Position numbers and translations under genes: made by a program | Source of the DNA: Archivesica marissinica | Taxonomy: Eukaryota > Mollusca > Bivalvia > Venerida > Vesicomyidae | Direction of reading: 5' to 3' | DNA length: 64,000 nucleotides | Assembly: GCA_014843695.1 (NCBI GenBank) | Contig: CM026404.1 | Location: forward strand, 2,754,394-2,818,393 | In this document: piece by piece, positions 12,835-22,540 of the stretch | Layout: the number at the start of each line of letters is the position of its first letter | How positions within the stretch are numbered: position 1 is the first letter of the stretch | The notes under the pieces: model-generated | Databases searched by the model: none | Told to the model about the DNA's origin: nothing | The model's input: only the letters and a program-made list of their open reading frames with translations

Positions 12835-13284
12835 TCAAAAGCTCACTCAGAGCTTGTGTTGTACTGTTGCTATCTTAGCTCACTCAGAGCTTGTGTTGTA
12901 CTGTTGTTATCTTAGCTCACTCAGAGCTTGTGTTGTACAGTTGCTATCTTAGCTCACTCGGAGCTTGTGATGTACTGTTGCTATCTTAGCTCACTCAGAG
13001 CTTGTGTTGTACTGTTGCTATCTTAGCTCACTCAGAGCTTGTGATGTACTGTTGCTATCTTAGCTCACTCAGAGCTTGTGTTGTACTGTTGCTATCTTAG
13101 CTCACTCAGAGCTTGTGTTGTACTGTTGCTATCTTAGCTCACTCAGAGCTTGTGTTGTACTGTTGCTATCTTAGCTCACTCAGAGCTTGTGTTGTACTGT
13201 TGCTATCTTAGCTCACTCAGAGCTTGTGTTGTACTGTTGCTATCTTAGCTCACTCAGAGCTTGTGTTGTACTGTTGCTATCTTG
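12835..13284. repeat. 37-bp minisatellite (12 copies)
   Basis: The unit is GCTCACTCAGAGCTTGTGTT plus GTACTGTTGCTATCTTA, with few substitutions between copies. Confidence 0.95.
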
Positions 13285-13331
13285 CCGACTCAAAATAAAA
13301 TTGATCTTATCTGATAAATAATGGCTAATGA

Positions 13332-13572
13332 ACTATGGCTGTTCGATTAATGCAGTTGTCAGCGCGCTCGCTTCTCACCAATGCAAACCGGGTTCGATCC
13401 TCTGACCTGGAAGTATGTGAGATGGTACGGTGGTCGCCAGATCGGACAGGTGGGTTTTCTCCGGGTACCCCGGTTTCCCTCCACACGAATGACCACAAAT
13501 ACAATATCATCCGCATCAACGAGAGAAATTAATATAAGCTGTAAATCTTGTTTCGCTGTCGTTGTAAAATAA
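13332..13572 (+). mobile_element. tRNA-derived SINE with central conserved domain
   Basis: A tRNA-like head (TTAATGCAGTTGTCAGCGCG, B box GGGTTCGATCC) is followed by a central block GGGTTTTCTCCGGGTACCCC, GGTTTCCCTCCACAC and a tail AAATTAATATAAGCTGTAAA. A reverse copy lies at 19563-19735. The central block is typical of SINEs common in molluscs; I do not assign a family name. Confidence 0.75.
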
Positions 13573-13621
13573 ATACGGTTTATTATAATAAATAATGACA
13601 TTGATGTGTTTATACTTGTAG

Positions 13622-13657
13622 GTGGGCAAGTTTCCAAAGGACAGGTTATGTAGAAAG
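13622..13657 (+). CDS. RAB3GAP2: RAB3GAP2-like exon b (36-nt microexon)
   Basis: A 36-base exon with acceptor TATACTTGTAG and donor AAAG|GTAGGT encodes exactly twelve residues, VGKFPKDRLCRK. This matches a well-conserved RAB3GAP2 segment as I remember it, and the phase is 0 at both ends. Its donor opens the 25.9-kb intron that contains the antisense carboxypeptidase gene. Confidence 0.75.
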
Positions 13658-13859
13658 GTAGGTTGAAATACGTGTTTCATATACTAAATGTATACATAAA
13701 TACACAAAGTCTCTCTATACATTTTCTGTCTTGAAATAGAAATATAGAGAATTCAATAGCAAAGTTATTCTTGTACTAACTGTAACAAGCTACCATTTAC
13801 AAAGTTACTATTAAATCTGTAAATACATATACATAAATGGATGTAATATACAAAATGGA

Positions 13860-14055
13860 AGTCGTAATAGTGCATTGGTAGCACGTTTGCTTCAGGTGCG
13901 AAAGGCCTGGAGTTCGAGCCCAGCTGGAGCCATTACGATTGTGCCCTTAGGCAAGACATTTAAATTCCACATTGCCTCTTCTCTCCGCCACATGGCGATG
14001 GATTCCATCAGAAATGAGGTCTCTAGAGCAATTAATATAAATTGTAAGAACTTAT
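13860..14055 (+). mobile_element. Second tRNA-derived SINE type
   Basis: Head GTGCATTGGTAGCACG with B box GGAGTTCGAGCCC, then a body containing CCCTTAGGCAAGACATTTAA, and a tail AATTAATATAAATTGTAAGA that matches the tail of the SINE at 13332-13572 although head and body differ. Confidence 0.7.
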
Positions 14056-14569
14056 TTCGCAAACGAGCTAAAATAAATTTGTATAAGCTAATTTACAAAT
14101 AATAATTCTGCATAAACTAGTTAATTTTTGGACAAACATTTGAATTAAATATTATCGAAAAATGAAATATAGGACATTAATCCTGATATTTAATTATCCA
14201 CTCCTTAGAATATCTCAATGTGTAGCACATTCTATGTAGACGCATAAATGGGCTTTAAGTGAACAATCAACTCTCGTCCGCCTCCATGGTCGAGTGCCTA
14301 TTGTTACTGGCTTGTATACCAATGTAACCTATCATCACTGATGATCGCAGGTAGTAGGTTACTGTAGGTGAGCGGTCAGCTCTTTACACCGCATAAAGGG
14401 GCTGTAAATAAGCTGTCAGCTCTCTACATTTTCTCTTCCACCTTTTCATTACTATATAGGTATGTCCGTACTATATATTATAAAAACAATTGTGAAATTT
14501 TAAAGTTCTTTGTTGCTAACAGCATTAATGCGTCAGCTGATCTGGAAATATCATTGATTAATTATAGCA
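14056..14569. other. Intron sequence with a SINE-head fragment
   Basis: Contains a partial tRNA-like segment at 14278-14360 (CCTCCATGGTCGAGTGCC, GTATACCAATGTAACCTATC) related to the element at 16757. It also holds the 3' flank of the nested carboxypeptidase gene. An ATTAAA on the - strand near 14191-14196 could serve as a polyadenylation signal, with weak support. Confidence 0.5.
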
Positions 14570-14702
14570 TTAAATGTTGAAACAGTATGCTATGCACATC
14601 AGGAATATAGTAGCATAAAAGCTGATAGCCGTGTGGCTTGCCACGCCCGTTGGAACCTTCAGTAGTGTGATGTCCACCTGTGTAACATGGCCGTCATGTA
14701 TC
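14570..14702 (-). CDS. CPM: Carboxypeptidase terminal exon (TTR end, GPI-type tail)
   Basis: After an acceptor AGAATTTCAG the open frame reads IHDGHVTQVDITLLKVPTG, matching the last strand of the transthyretin-like domain (G..T.VDFTL). A Ser/Gly-containing spacer and a hydrophobic tail (FYATIFLMCIAY) end at TAA. Such a tail with no basic cytosolic residues fits a GPI-anchor signal as in carboxypeptidase M. One base precedes the first full codon, which does not fit the phase of exon 7, so a small exon is missing. A 29-base candidate at 15971-15999 has the right length class and borders, but its translation does not resemble the expected V.APGY segment. Confidence 0.75.
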
Positions 14703-14799
14703 CTGAAATTCTTCGTCGTTTCTCTATTCCCATAAGACACCTATAATAAGGTTATACAAATATAATATCTGCACCTATCAACTATACATGTACAGCCTG

Positions 14800-15590
14800 T
14801 TAATACCCTATTGTCTCAATACCCTATTGTCTCAATACCCTATTGTCTCAATACCCTATTGTCTCAATACCCTATTGTCTCAATACCCTATTGTCTCAAT
14901 ACCCTATTGTCTCAATACCCTATTGTCTTGGTCTCAATACCCTATTGTCTCAATACCCTATTGTCTCAATACCCTATTGTCTCAATACCCTATTGTCTCA
15001 ATACTGTATTGTCTCAATACCCTATTGTCTTGGTCTCAATACCCTATTGTCTCAATACCCTATTGTCTCAATACCCTATTGTCTCAATACCCTATTGTCT
15101 CAATACTGTATTGTCTCAATACCCTATTGTCTCAATACCCTATTACCCTATTGTCTCAATACCCTATTACCCTATTGTCTCAACACCCTATTGTCTTGGT
15201 CTCAATACCCTATTGTCTCAATACCCTATTGTCTCAGTCTCAATACCCTATTGTCTCAATACCCTATTGTCTCAATACCCTATTGTCTCAATACCTATTG
15301 TCTCAATACCATATTGTCTCAGTCTCAATACCCTATTGTCTCAGTCTCAACACCCTATTGTCTCGGTCCCAACACCCTATTGTCTTGGTCCCAATAGCCT
15401 ATTGTCTCAGTCTCAATACCCTATTGTCTCACCTATTGTCTCAGTCTCAATACCCTATTGTCTCAATACCCTATTGTCTCAGTCTCAATACCCTATTGTC
15501 TCAATACCCTATTGTCTCAATCTCAATACCCTATTGTCTCAATCTCAATACCCTATTGTCTCAATCTCAATACCCTATTGTCTCATGCGT
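14800..15590. repeat. 16-bp minisatellite (~48 copies)
   Basis: The unit is TCTCAATACCCTATTG, with scattered variants (TGTCTTGG, TCTCAGTC insertions). It lies in the last intron region of the nested carboxypeptidase gene. All three + frames are open, which is a repeat artefact. Confidence 0.95.
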
Positions 15591-15629
15591 AACATGGATG
15601 ATATATATATTTATGTGTGTTTTACATTG

Positions 15630-15901
15630 ATTTATCATCGCTACCAGTTACCCATATGAGCGACGCCTCCTGAAGAGATTAGTCATTTTAGATTTTTGGA
15701 GGATAGTGCAATGATACAGACAGAGACCCATTCCAGACTCTGGTTCTTTTACGTGCATGGTGTAAAGCACCGACACGAGACCTCGGTTTAAAGTCCCATC
15801 TGAAAGACTGTTAATTTTATTATTAGTGTCAGACAGGGGATCGAACCTGCAATCCCTGGATTACCAGTCCAACATGTTAACCACTGGACTACAGATCCGT
15901 C
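15630..15901 (-). mobile_element. SINE with tRNA-Thr-like head
   Basis: On the - strand the element begins with a tRNA-like head: AGTCCAGTGGTTAACATG, an anticodon stem-loop GACTGGTAATCC (apparent GGT) and B box GGTTCGATCCC. It ends near CATATGGGTAACTGG. Copies of the same ~270-bp element occur at 16418, 20705, 34147, 51113 and 61995. An AT dinucleotide run follows (15905-15932). Confidence 0.8.
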
Positions 15902-16229
15902 GTAGATGATATATATATATATATATATATATCAACCAGCGGTGCATGTTTACATTGTTACTACACTCACCATGCTAAGTCCCATCCATTTTTGATTGGC
16001 TAAAGTTGTTTTAACATACATTTCTATAACACTGTCAATAATATCATGTGGAGCATTAGTAACGTCGCTGTTCCGTTAATTGAATTGAAACGACGTAAAT
16101 ACAGGTTTAACATAACTTTTGTACCATTTATGGTGATTTACAGCCGTTAAAATGTAATGTAAATATTTCAGTAAATGAGTAGACTTTAAACGTTTAGGAT
16201 GTTAGAACAACACGTTCATAAATCATCAC

Positions 16230-16375
16230 CTGTAAGGTATAATCTCCGGGCATGAGAAGTCGGTAGTATTCTCCGTCGAGGCGTGAGTGGAATGGTGCAG
16301 ATTCTCTCCCTTGGATGGTTAGTTGGGCACCGACTATATAGTTATTGTTCTGGTCTCGAACTGTCCCCTTCACAC
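16230..16375 (-). CDS. CPM: Carboxypeptidase exon 7 (transthyretin-like domain)
   Basis: Acceptor CCATCCTGTAG, donor TTACAG|GTGATG. It reads GVKGTVRDQNNNYIVGAQLT, then DGEYYRLLMPGDYTLQ. G(V/I)KG.V.D..G..I..A and the DG.YWRLL.PG.Y pattern are the start and middle of the transthyretin-like domain found after the peptidase domain in this subfamily. It ends in phase 0. Confidence 0.88.
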
Positions 16376-16417
16376 CTACAGGATGGAAATCACTGTACTT
16401 GTGTGTTTTTACGTTTA

Positions 16418-16687
16418 TTTATCGTCGCTACCGGTTGCCCATATGAGCGACGCCTCCTGAAGAGATTAGTTATTTTAGATTTTTGGAGGATAGTGCATGA
16501 TACAGACAGAGACCCATTCCAAAATCTCCTCTGGTTCTTTTACGTGCACGGTGTAAAGCACCGACACGAGACCTCGGTTTAACGTCCCATCTGAAAGACT
16601 GTTAATTTTATTAGGGTCAGACGGGGGATCGAACCTGCGATCCCTGGATTACCAGTCCAGCATGTTACCACTGTACTACATATCCGT
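16418..16687 (-). mobile_element. SINE with tRNA-Thr-like head
   Basis: A second, nearly full-length copy, beginning about 40 bases beyond carboxypeptidase exon 7 on its upstream side. B box GGTTCGATCCC and the 3' block GCGACGATAAATAAACG are preserved. Confidence 0.8.
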
Positions 16688-16756
16688 CTGTTCACTGTAC
16701 TTTGTACACTAGTCATTGTCTTATAGCAACTCGTAGGGAATTAATACACAGTAACC

Positions 16757-17045
16757 GCCTCCGTGGTCGGGTGGTTATCGTCGCTGACTTGTATACCACT
16801 GTAACCTATCATCATTGATGGTCACGGGGTCTGCCTCCATGGTCGGGTGGTTATCGTCGCTGACTTGTATACCACTGTAACCTATCATCATTGATGGTCA
16901 CGGGGTCAAGCCCCGCTCAGGCCGTGTCTTATTAATATGAAAAAGTTGGCAGTTTCTTACGGAGCTTGGTGCAGCAAGTACTGGTTAACCGCTGGAGCCT
17001 GACCGGAAAATGCTTTGTTCGGTAAAACCCGAACAAAGAAACAAA
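16757..17045 (+). mobile_element. SINE with duplicated tRNA-like head
   Basis: The head (GCCTCCGTGGTCGGGTGGTT, ending CACGGGGTC) is present twice in tandem with a 76-base period (16757 and 16833). The second copy continues into the B box-like GTCAAGCCCCGCTC and a body with GGAGCTTGGTGCAGCAAGTA. This is an unusual dimeric head. Confidence 0.65.
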
Positions 17046-17284
17046 CACAGTCACCTGGCAGGTCATGCCAAACATCACAGTTAGTTATCATGTTGGGACA
17101 GCAGTATCTTTAGTTATGTTAATAATTTGAAAACATTTGTGACGTATAAGATGAGAAAACAAATGACCATTGATAGCGTGTGGAAACAACAACAGACGAA
17201 ACCAAATAAATGGAATAGGCTCCTTTACGAGTATTCAGGGGCAATAACTGACTAATGTTTCTCATTAATTTATAAATATGTTAC

Positions 17285-17437
17285 CTCTGTGTACCTCAAG
17301 CAGGTAGTTGATAAGTGCATCTTTATTGTCTGTCCAAAGAGGCCCTAACTGGGAGCTGTTTGGGTATTTACAGCAAGAAACCTCTAGTGTTGTCTCAAAT
17401 ACCCCTTCTTCCATGTAGTTATAATCCTGCATCACAC
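17285..17437 (-). CDS. CPM: Carboxypeptidase exon 6 (catalytic Glu)
   Basis: Acceptor TCTACTGCAG, donor AGAG|GTAACA. It reads GVMQDYNYMEEGVFETTLEV then SCCKYP and ends NYLLEVHR. The second Glu of FETTLE is the general acid/base of M14 peptidases. MQDYNY and SCCKYP are characteristic of CPM, CPE, CPN and CPD. The exon has matching phases with both neighbours. Confidence 0.9.
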
Positions 17438-17703
17438 CTGCAGTAGATCAACACAGAGGCTTCTAAACCACTTGCCATGGTCGTTTAAAACTCATTCGTG
17501 CATTTTTCAACCGAAATGTGTCATCTGATATATATCAAATATAATAGAAAACGTTCTCAACAACACAGTTTTGATAGCCAACACAATAATATCACATTTC
17601 AGCATTAAAAATCAATTTGAGTGAAATAAAACCATTCTGTACTTTTGGTGGCTGCCAATATGGACTGGAACTGAACTCGATGCTAACATGACATACAACT
17701 TAC

Positions 17704-17929
17704 CTGCGACTGCATACCAGTCTACTCATTTACTGATTCCGGCCAAGAAGAAGTATCTGGAACATTCTGTACCACTGGTGGCTGTCATTGTGTGACGTGA
17801 CCTGGATTACACTTACCTGCAATTGGGTACCAGTCTGCTCCATTGGTGATTCCGTCTAGGAAGGAGTCTCCAGCACATTGTGTACCGTTGGTGGTTGTCA
17901 TTGTGTGACGTGACCTGGATTACACTTAC
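17704..17929 (-). pseudogene. Two extra copies of the carboxypeptidase exon 5 3' half plus donor
   Basis: Two 113-base units follow exon 5 in transcript order. The nearer copy (17817-17929) keeps TQCAGDSFLDGITNG and ADWYPIAG with an intact donor GTAAGT. The farther copy (17704-17816) is diverged with an in-frame stop, but also keeps CGCAG|GTAAGT. Neither has the 5' half of the exon. They look like partial exon duplications inside the intron. Confidence 0.8.
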
Positions 17930-18106
17930 CTGCAATTGGGTACCAGTCTGCTCCATTGGTGATTCCGTCTAGGAAGAAGTCTCCGGCACATTGTGTACCG
18001 TTGGTGGCTGCCATTGTGTGATGAGATCGGGAGTATACCAGACTGAGAAAGACGAACGTATCATTGTCTGGGCATGCAGAATCACCTGAACCGTGTGGCC
18101 AACTAC
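17930..18106 (-). CDS. CPM: Carboxypeptidase exon 5 (specificity loop)
   Basis: Acceptor TATTTCCGCAG, donor TTGCAG|GTAAGT. The exon reads SSWPHGSGDSACPDNDTFVF, SLVYSRSHHTMA, then CAGDFFLDGITNGADWYPIA. GITNGA.WY is a hallmark of the N/E subfamily. The 3' half plus donor is tandemly duplicated twice downstream (17704-17929). Use of those later donors would run through the first intronic donor into an in-frame TGA about ten codons on. Confidence 0.88.
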
Positions 18107-18309
18107 CTGCGGAAATACACAAATACAGGAGTTAACGATCCCAGCATGCAATATCTATGTAGGTAGCGAGGATGACCTACAGGTGTATTTCAGTACATAT
18201 ATCTGGATTGGTTATATTCTTGTTAATTATTGTCTGATTATTCCAATATAATTAATAGATCTGGTAGGATTTTGCGAGTAATATGCTGTATTACATCAAG
18301 AGGTGTCTC

Positions 18310-19195
18310 ATATGTCAGAAATGGCCCTTTAAAGGATTGACACATATATGAGAAATGGCTGGCCCCTTTCAAGGATTGACACATATATGAGAAATGGTTA
18401 AAGGATTGACACATACATGAGAAATGGCTGACCCTTCAAGGATTGACACATATATGAGAAATTGCTGACCCTTCAAGGATTGACATATATATGAGAAATG
18501 ACTGACCCTTCAAGGATTGACATATATATGAGAAATTGCTGACCCTTCAAGGATTGACACATATATGAGAAATTGCTGACCCTTCAAGGATTGACATATA
18601 TATGAGAAATGACTGACCCTTCAAGGATTGACACATATATGAGAAATTGCTGACCCTTCAAGGATTGAAATATATATGAGAAATGACTGACCCTTCAAGG
18701 ATTGACATATATATGAGAAATTGCTGACCCTTCAAGGATTGAAATATATATGAGAAATGACTGACCCTTCAAGGATTGACATATATATGAGAAATTGCTG
18801 ACCCTTCAAGGATTGACATATATATGAGAAATTGCTGACCCTTCAAGGATTGAAATATATATGAGAAATGACTGACCCTTCAAGGATTGACATATATATG
18901 AGAAATTGCTGACCCTTCAAGGATTGACATATATATGAGAAATTGCTGACCCTTCAAGGATTGAAATATATATGAGAAATGACTGACCCTTCAAGGATTG
19001 ACATATATATGAGAAATTGCTGACCCTTCAAGGATTGACATATATATGAGAAATGGCTGACCCTTCAAGGATTGACATATATATGAGAAATTGCTGACCC
19101 TTCAAGGATTGACACATATATGAGAAATGGCTGACCCTTCAAGGATTGACACATATATGAGAAATGGCTGACCCTTCAAGGGTTGACACACATTA
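18310..19195. repeat. 37-bp minisatellite (~24 copies)
   Basis: The unit is TGACCCTTCAAGGATTGACA plus TATATATGAGAAATTGC. Variants alternate between CACATATATG and CATATATATG, and between AAATGAC, AAATTGC and AAATGGC. It lies in the intron between carboxypeptidase exons 4 and 5. Confidence 0.95.
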
Positions 19196-19292
19196 CCGGT
19201 ACTTTTACTCTACTGTGTTAATGTTTCATTGATTAACTCCTTGCATCTGGATCTTTATTGTTTAGCGAAAGTACAATTTAATATTTACATAC

Positions 19293-19480
19293 TATTTAGA
19301 TAGTTATCGTATGGGTAGTTAGCCACCAATGCACCGCCATGAAGATTTGCCGAGAGTACAAAGTTGTGCTGCCGCGTCCAATCAATGATCGCTTGTGTTT
19401 CCGGCTGGATTGCCCCACTGCTCCTGTTGTGCATTAAGTCCGGGAAGTTCCGGTTCAGGTCAATGTTGTTGGCATTATAC
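19293..19480 (-). CDS. CPM: Carboxypeptidase exon 4 (substrate and zinc residues)
   Basis: Acceptor TTTCTGTAG, donor AATA|GTATGT. It reads [58 protein letters not shown] carries substrate-carboxylate-binding residues and the His of LHGG is the third zinc ligand. It joins in frame to exon 3 (AG+G, Arg) and exon 5 (A+GT, Ser). The 37-bp array lies in the intron after it. Confidence 0.9.
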
Positions 19481-19562
19481 CTACAGAAATTGTATTCTTG
19501 TTTAAACTTTATTTATTTTACAATGATTGTGAAGCAAGTTTTAACAACTTATATTAATCACT

Positions 19563-19735
19563 CTCGTTGGCGCGGATGAATGTGTATATGTGGTCATTCG
19601 TGTGGGAGGAAACCGGTGTACCCGGAGAAAACCCACCTGTCCGATCTGGCGACCACTGTTCCATCTCACTTACTTTCCGGTCTGAGTATCGAACCCGGGT
19701 TGCATTGGTGAGAAGCGAGCGTGCTAATCGTCTAA
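19563..19735 (-). mobile_element. tRNA-derived SINE, reverse copy
   Basis: The reverse complement of the element at 13332-13572: GTGGGAGGAAACCGG, GGAGAAAACCCACCTG, then GAACCCGGGTTGCATTGG. Confidence 0.75.
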
Positions 19736-19767
19736 TGTTAAAACCCCATTCTGTCTGTTGCACTTAC

Positions 19768-20695
19768 AGCATAGTTAAAGCAGTAGGGCGGAGCTACATA
19801 GTTAAAGCAGTAGGGCGGAGCTACATAGTTAAAGCAGTAGGACGGAGCTACATAGTTAAAGCAGTAGGGCGGAGCTACATAGTTAAAGCAGTAGGACAGT
19901 GCTACATAGTTAAAGCAGTAGGACAGAGCTACATAGTTAAAGCAGTAGGGCGGAGCTACATAGTTAAAGCAGTAGGGCAGAGCTACATAGTTAAAGCAGT
20001 AGGGCGGAGCTACATAATTAAAGCAGTAGGACAGAGCTACATAGTTAAAGCAGTAGGATGGAGCTACATAGTTAAAGCAGTAGGATGGAGCTACATAGTT
20101 AAAGCAGTAGGACAGTGCTACATAGTTAAAGCAGTAGGGCGGAGCTACATAGTTAAAGCAGTAGGACGGTGCTACATAGTTAAAGCAGTAGGGCGGAGCT
20201 ACATAGTTAAAGCAGTAGGGTGAAGCTACATAGTTAAAGCAATAGGGCGGAGCTACATAGTTAAAGCAGTAGGGCGGAGCTACATAGTTAAAGCAGTAGG
20301 ACGGAGCTACATAGTTAAAGCAGTAGGGCGGAGCTACATAGTTAAAGCAGTAGGGTGAAGCTACATAGTTAAAGCAATAGGGCGGAGCTACATAGTTAAA
20401 GCAGTAGGGCGGAGCTACATAGTTAAAGCAGTAGGACGGAGCTACATAGTTAAAGCAGTAGGGCGGAGCTACATAGTTAAAGCAGTAGGACGAAGCTACA
20501 TAGTTAAAGCAGTAGGACAGAGCTACATAGTTAAAGCAGTAGGGTGGAGCTACATAGTTAAAGCAGTAGGGCGGAGCTACAAAGTTAAAGCAGTAGGGCG
20601 GAGCTACATAGTTAAAGCAGTGGGGCAGATCTACATAATTAAAGCAGTAGGGCAGAGCTACATAGTTAAAGCAGTAGGGCGAAGCTACATTTTAA
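19768..20695. repeat. 27-bp minisatellite (~34 copies)
   Basis: The unit is AGTTAAAGCAGTAGGGCG plus GAGCTACAT. Variation is mostly GGGCGG, GGACGG, GGACAG or GGATGG. A block is repeated: the series with AAAGCAATAGGGCGG occurs twice, near 20230 and 20365. Confidence 0.95.
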
Positions 20696-20704
20696 CTTTG
20701 TTAG

Positions 20705-21000
20705 CTACAGACCGATCTGTAGTCCAGTGGTAACATGCTGGACTGGTAATCCAGGGATCGCAGGTTCGATCCCCAATCTGACCCTAATAAAATTAACAGT
20801 CTTTCAGATGGGACTTTAAACCGAGATCTCGTGTCGGTGCTGTACACTGTGCATGTAAATGAACCAGAGGAGACTCTGGAATGGGTCTCTGTCTGTATCA
20901 TTGCACTATCCTCCAAAAATCTAAAATAACTATAATCTCTTTAGGAGGCATCGCTCATAGTGGGCAACCGGTAGAGAGGATAAATAAACGTAAGACACAC
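20705..21000 (+). mobile_element. SINE with tRNA-Thr-like head
   Basis: The opposite orientation to the other copies in the window. The head GATCTGTAGTCCAGTGG with GACTGGTAATCC and GGTTCGATCCC is at the left end, and GGCATCGCTCATAGTGGGCA is near the right end. Confidence 0.8.
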
Positions 21001-21188
21001 AATTTGTCAGCTGTAGTTGTTCAACACTCGTTTACTTGATAAATTACTTCTCATTAATTGATTTCCCGATTTTCCACTGCTCTTTTACAGAACTTCTCTT
21101 CCTATTGGATGTCCTAATACCAAGTCACATTAAATCTAACTCTTACAATGCCGAATGAATTGGAACATAATGCCGCGTCCTATCAGAA

Positions 21189-21311
21189 TCTATGTTGTTT
21201 GCTATTCAGACAAGTGGTTTTGCTCCACTATCCGATTAGCAAACAGCATAGAACCTGATCAGATGGCACGTTCTCTGCCGTCTGATCTGACTCTGTGCTG
21301 TTTGCAAAAGC
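21189..21311. mobile_element. Foldback (MITE-like) element
   Basis: Inverted segments CTATGTTGTTTGC, GCAAACAGCATAGAACC and GACTCTGTGCTGTTTGC flank GATCAGATGG. A related copy at 31998-32077 has the perfect pair GCAAACAGCATAGAG and CTCTATGCTGTTTGC. Confidence 0.65.
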
Positions 21312-21457
21312 AACTTTAGATGTGATTAATATTTTAAGGGTTACTGTATTTTCATCTCATGGTATGAAAATCAATTTTACACTCGCGTTGCCACTCGTCA
21401 AATATTTATATTCATGAATTAACCCTTTCAACACTGCAGACCTCTAAATATGCTTAC

Positions 21458-21523
21458 AAAAAGTGTAGATCCAGATGAGCCGGCTCGTTACGAGCCGTCT
21501 CATCAGGATCTACACTTTTTGCC
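21458..21523. mobile_element. Hairpin foldback element
   Basis: AAAAAGTGTAGATCC and GATGAGCCGG on the left pair with CCGTCTCATCAGGATC and TACACTTTTT on the right, giving a near-perfect hairpin of about 65 bases around CTCGTTACGAG, itself a palindrome. Confidence 0.7.
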
Positions 21524-21699
21524 AGTGATATGACTATTTTTAGACATAATTACCCATTTTGATAAATGAACTTGTCCAAATGTGATTTTCTGATTCATTT
21601 ATTGGTTTATGAATATCATGGACCAGTCCATGTGAGTTACTTGGTGTTGAATGGGTTAATATGCACATTTATACAAAATCTTGAATATGCTCCAAATAC

Positions 21700-21872
21700 C
21701 TGCCAACAACCCCCATACAGTCACCTTCTGTGGAGTCGGTATAACCATCCGGGTTCATTGAGGGCATAATATGAACTATGGTTGTATCGAGGAATGCGGT
21801 CAAGGTCGTGTTTGCTCCATATGAGGTCACATAGAGGTCAATCAGATGAAGTAATAGTTCTCTGCTCACAAC
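21700..21872 (-). CDS. CPM: Carboxypeptidase exon 3 (minimal form)
   Basis: With the innermost acceptor (TATTATCGCAG, boundary 21872/21873) the exon begins VVSRELLLHLIDLYVTS and continues TIVHIMPSMNPDGY and DCMGVVG, with donor GGCAG|GTATTT. This is the normal continuation of HGNE: the RELL arginine and the MPS.NPDG motif are conserved. The frame stays open across eight further 63-bp copies up to 22376, so longer in-frame forms are possible on paper. Only the minimal form matches family spacing. Confidence 0.85.
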
Positions 21873-22400
21873 CTGCGATAATACAGAGGTCACATAGAGG
21901 TCAAGCAGATGAAGTAATAGTTCTCTGCTCACAACCTGCGATAATACAGAGGTCACATAGAGGTCAAGCAGATGAAGTAATAGTTCTCTGCTCACAACCT
22001 GCGGTAATACAGAGGTCACATAGAGGTCAAGCAGATGAAGTAATAGTTCTCTGCTCACAACCTGCGATAATACAGAGGTCACATAGAGGTCAAGCAGATG
22101 AAGTAATAGTTCTCTGCTCACCACCTGCGGTAATACAGAGGTCACATAGAGGTCAAGCAGATGAAGTAATAGTTCTCTGCTCACAACCTGTGATAATACA
22201 GAGGTCACATATAGGTCAAGCAGGTGAAGTAATAGTTCTCTGCTCACAACCTGCGATAATACAGAGGTCACATAGAGGTCAAGCAGGTGAAGTAATAGTT
22301 CTCTGCTCACAACCTGCGATAATACAAAGGTCACATAGAGGTCATTCAGGTGAAGTAATAGTTCTCTGCTCACAACCTGCGATAATACAGAGGTCATTGA
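21810..22400. repeat. 63-bp array of the carboxypeptidase exon 3 acceptor (9 copies)
   Basis: Nine copies of the 3' splice site occur, with exon starts at 21872, 21935, 21998, 22061, 22124, 22187, 22250, 22313 and 22376 (spacing 63). Each unit reads on the - strand TATTATCGCAG then VVSRELLLHL and DLYVTS. The unit is 21 codons, so the frame stays open throughout. Confidence 0.95.
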
Positions 22401-22540
22401 TTGAGGGAGATCCTCTAGAAATATAAAAGTAAGTGAGAACAGTGCAACTGTTTCTGTCTTTAACTGTTTCATTTCATAAATATATGACTGGTTATTTTTT
22501 TGTATAGAAACATTGTTTTTGAGTTTGCATGAAAACCTAC

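Noticed and set aside
13335..13532. Frames around the SINE at 13.3 kb and its reverse copy at 19.6 kb
   Set aside because: Both strands of a SINE are open by chance; the similar peptides at the two sites come from the repeat.
15840..15900. Possible functional tRNA-Thr gene
   Set aside because: The tRNA-like part is the head of a ~270-bp SINE present six times, with mismatches in the stems and no sign of an isolated gene.
15971..15999. 29-base candidate for the missing carboxypeptidase exon
   Set aside because: Borders and phase fit, but the encoded residues do not resemble the expected transthyretin-like segment, so it is not called as a feature.
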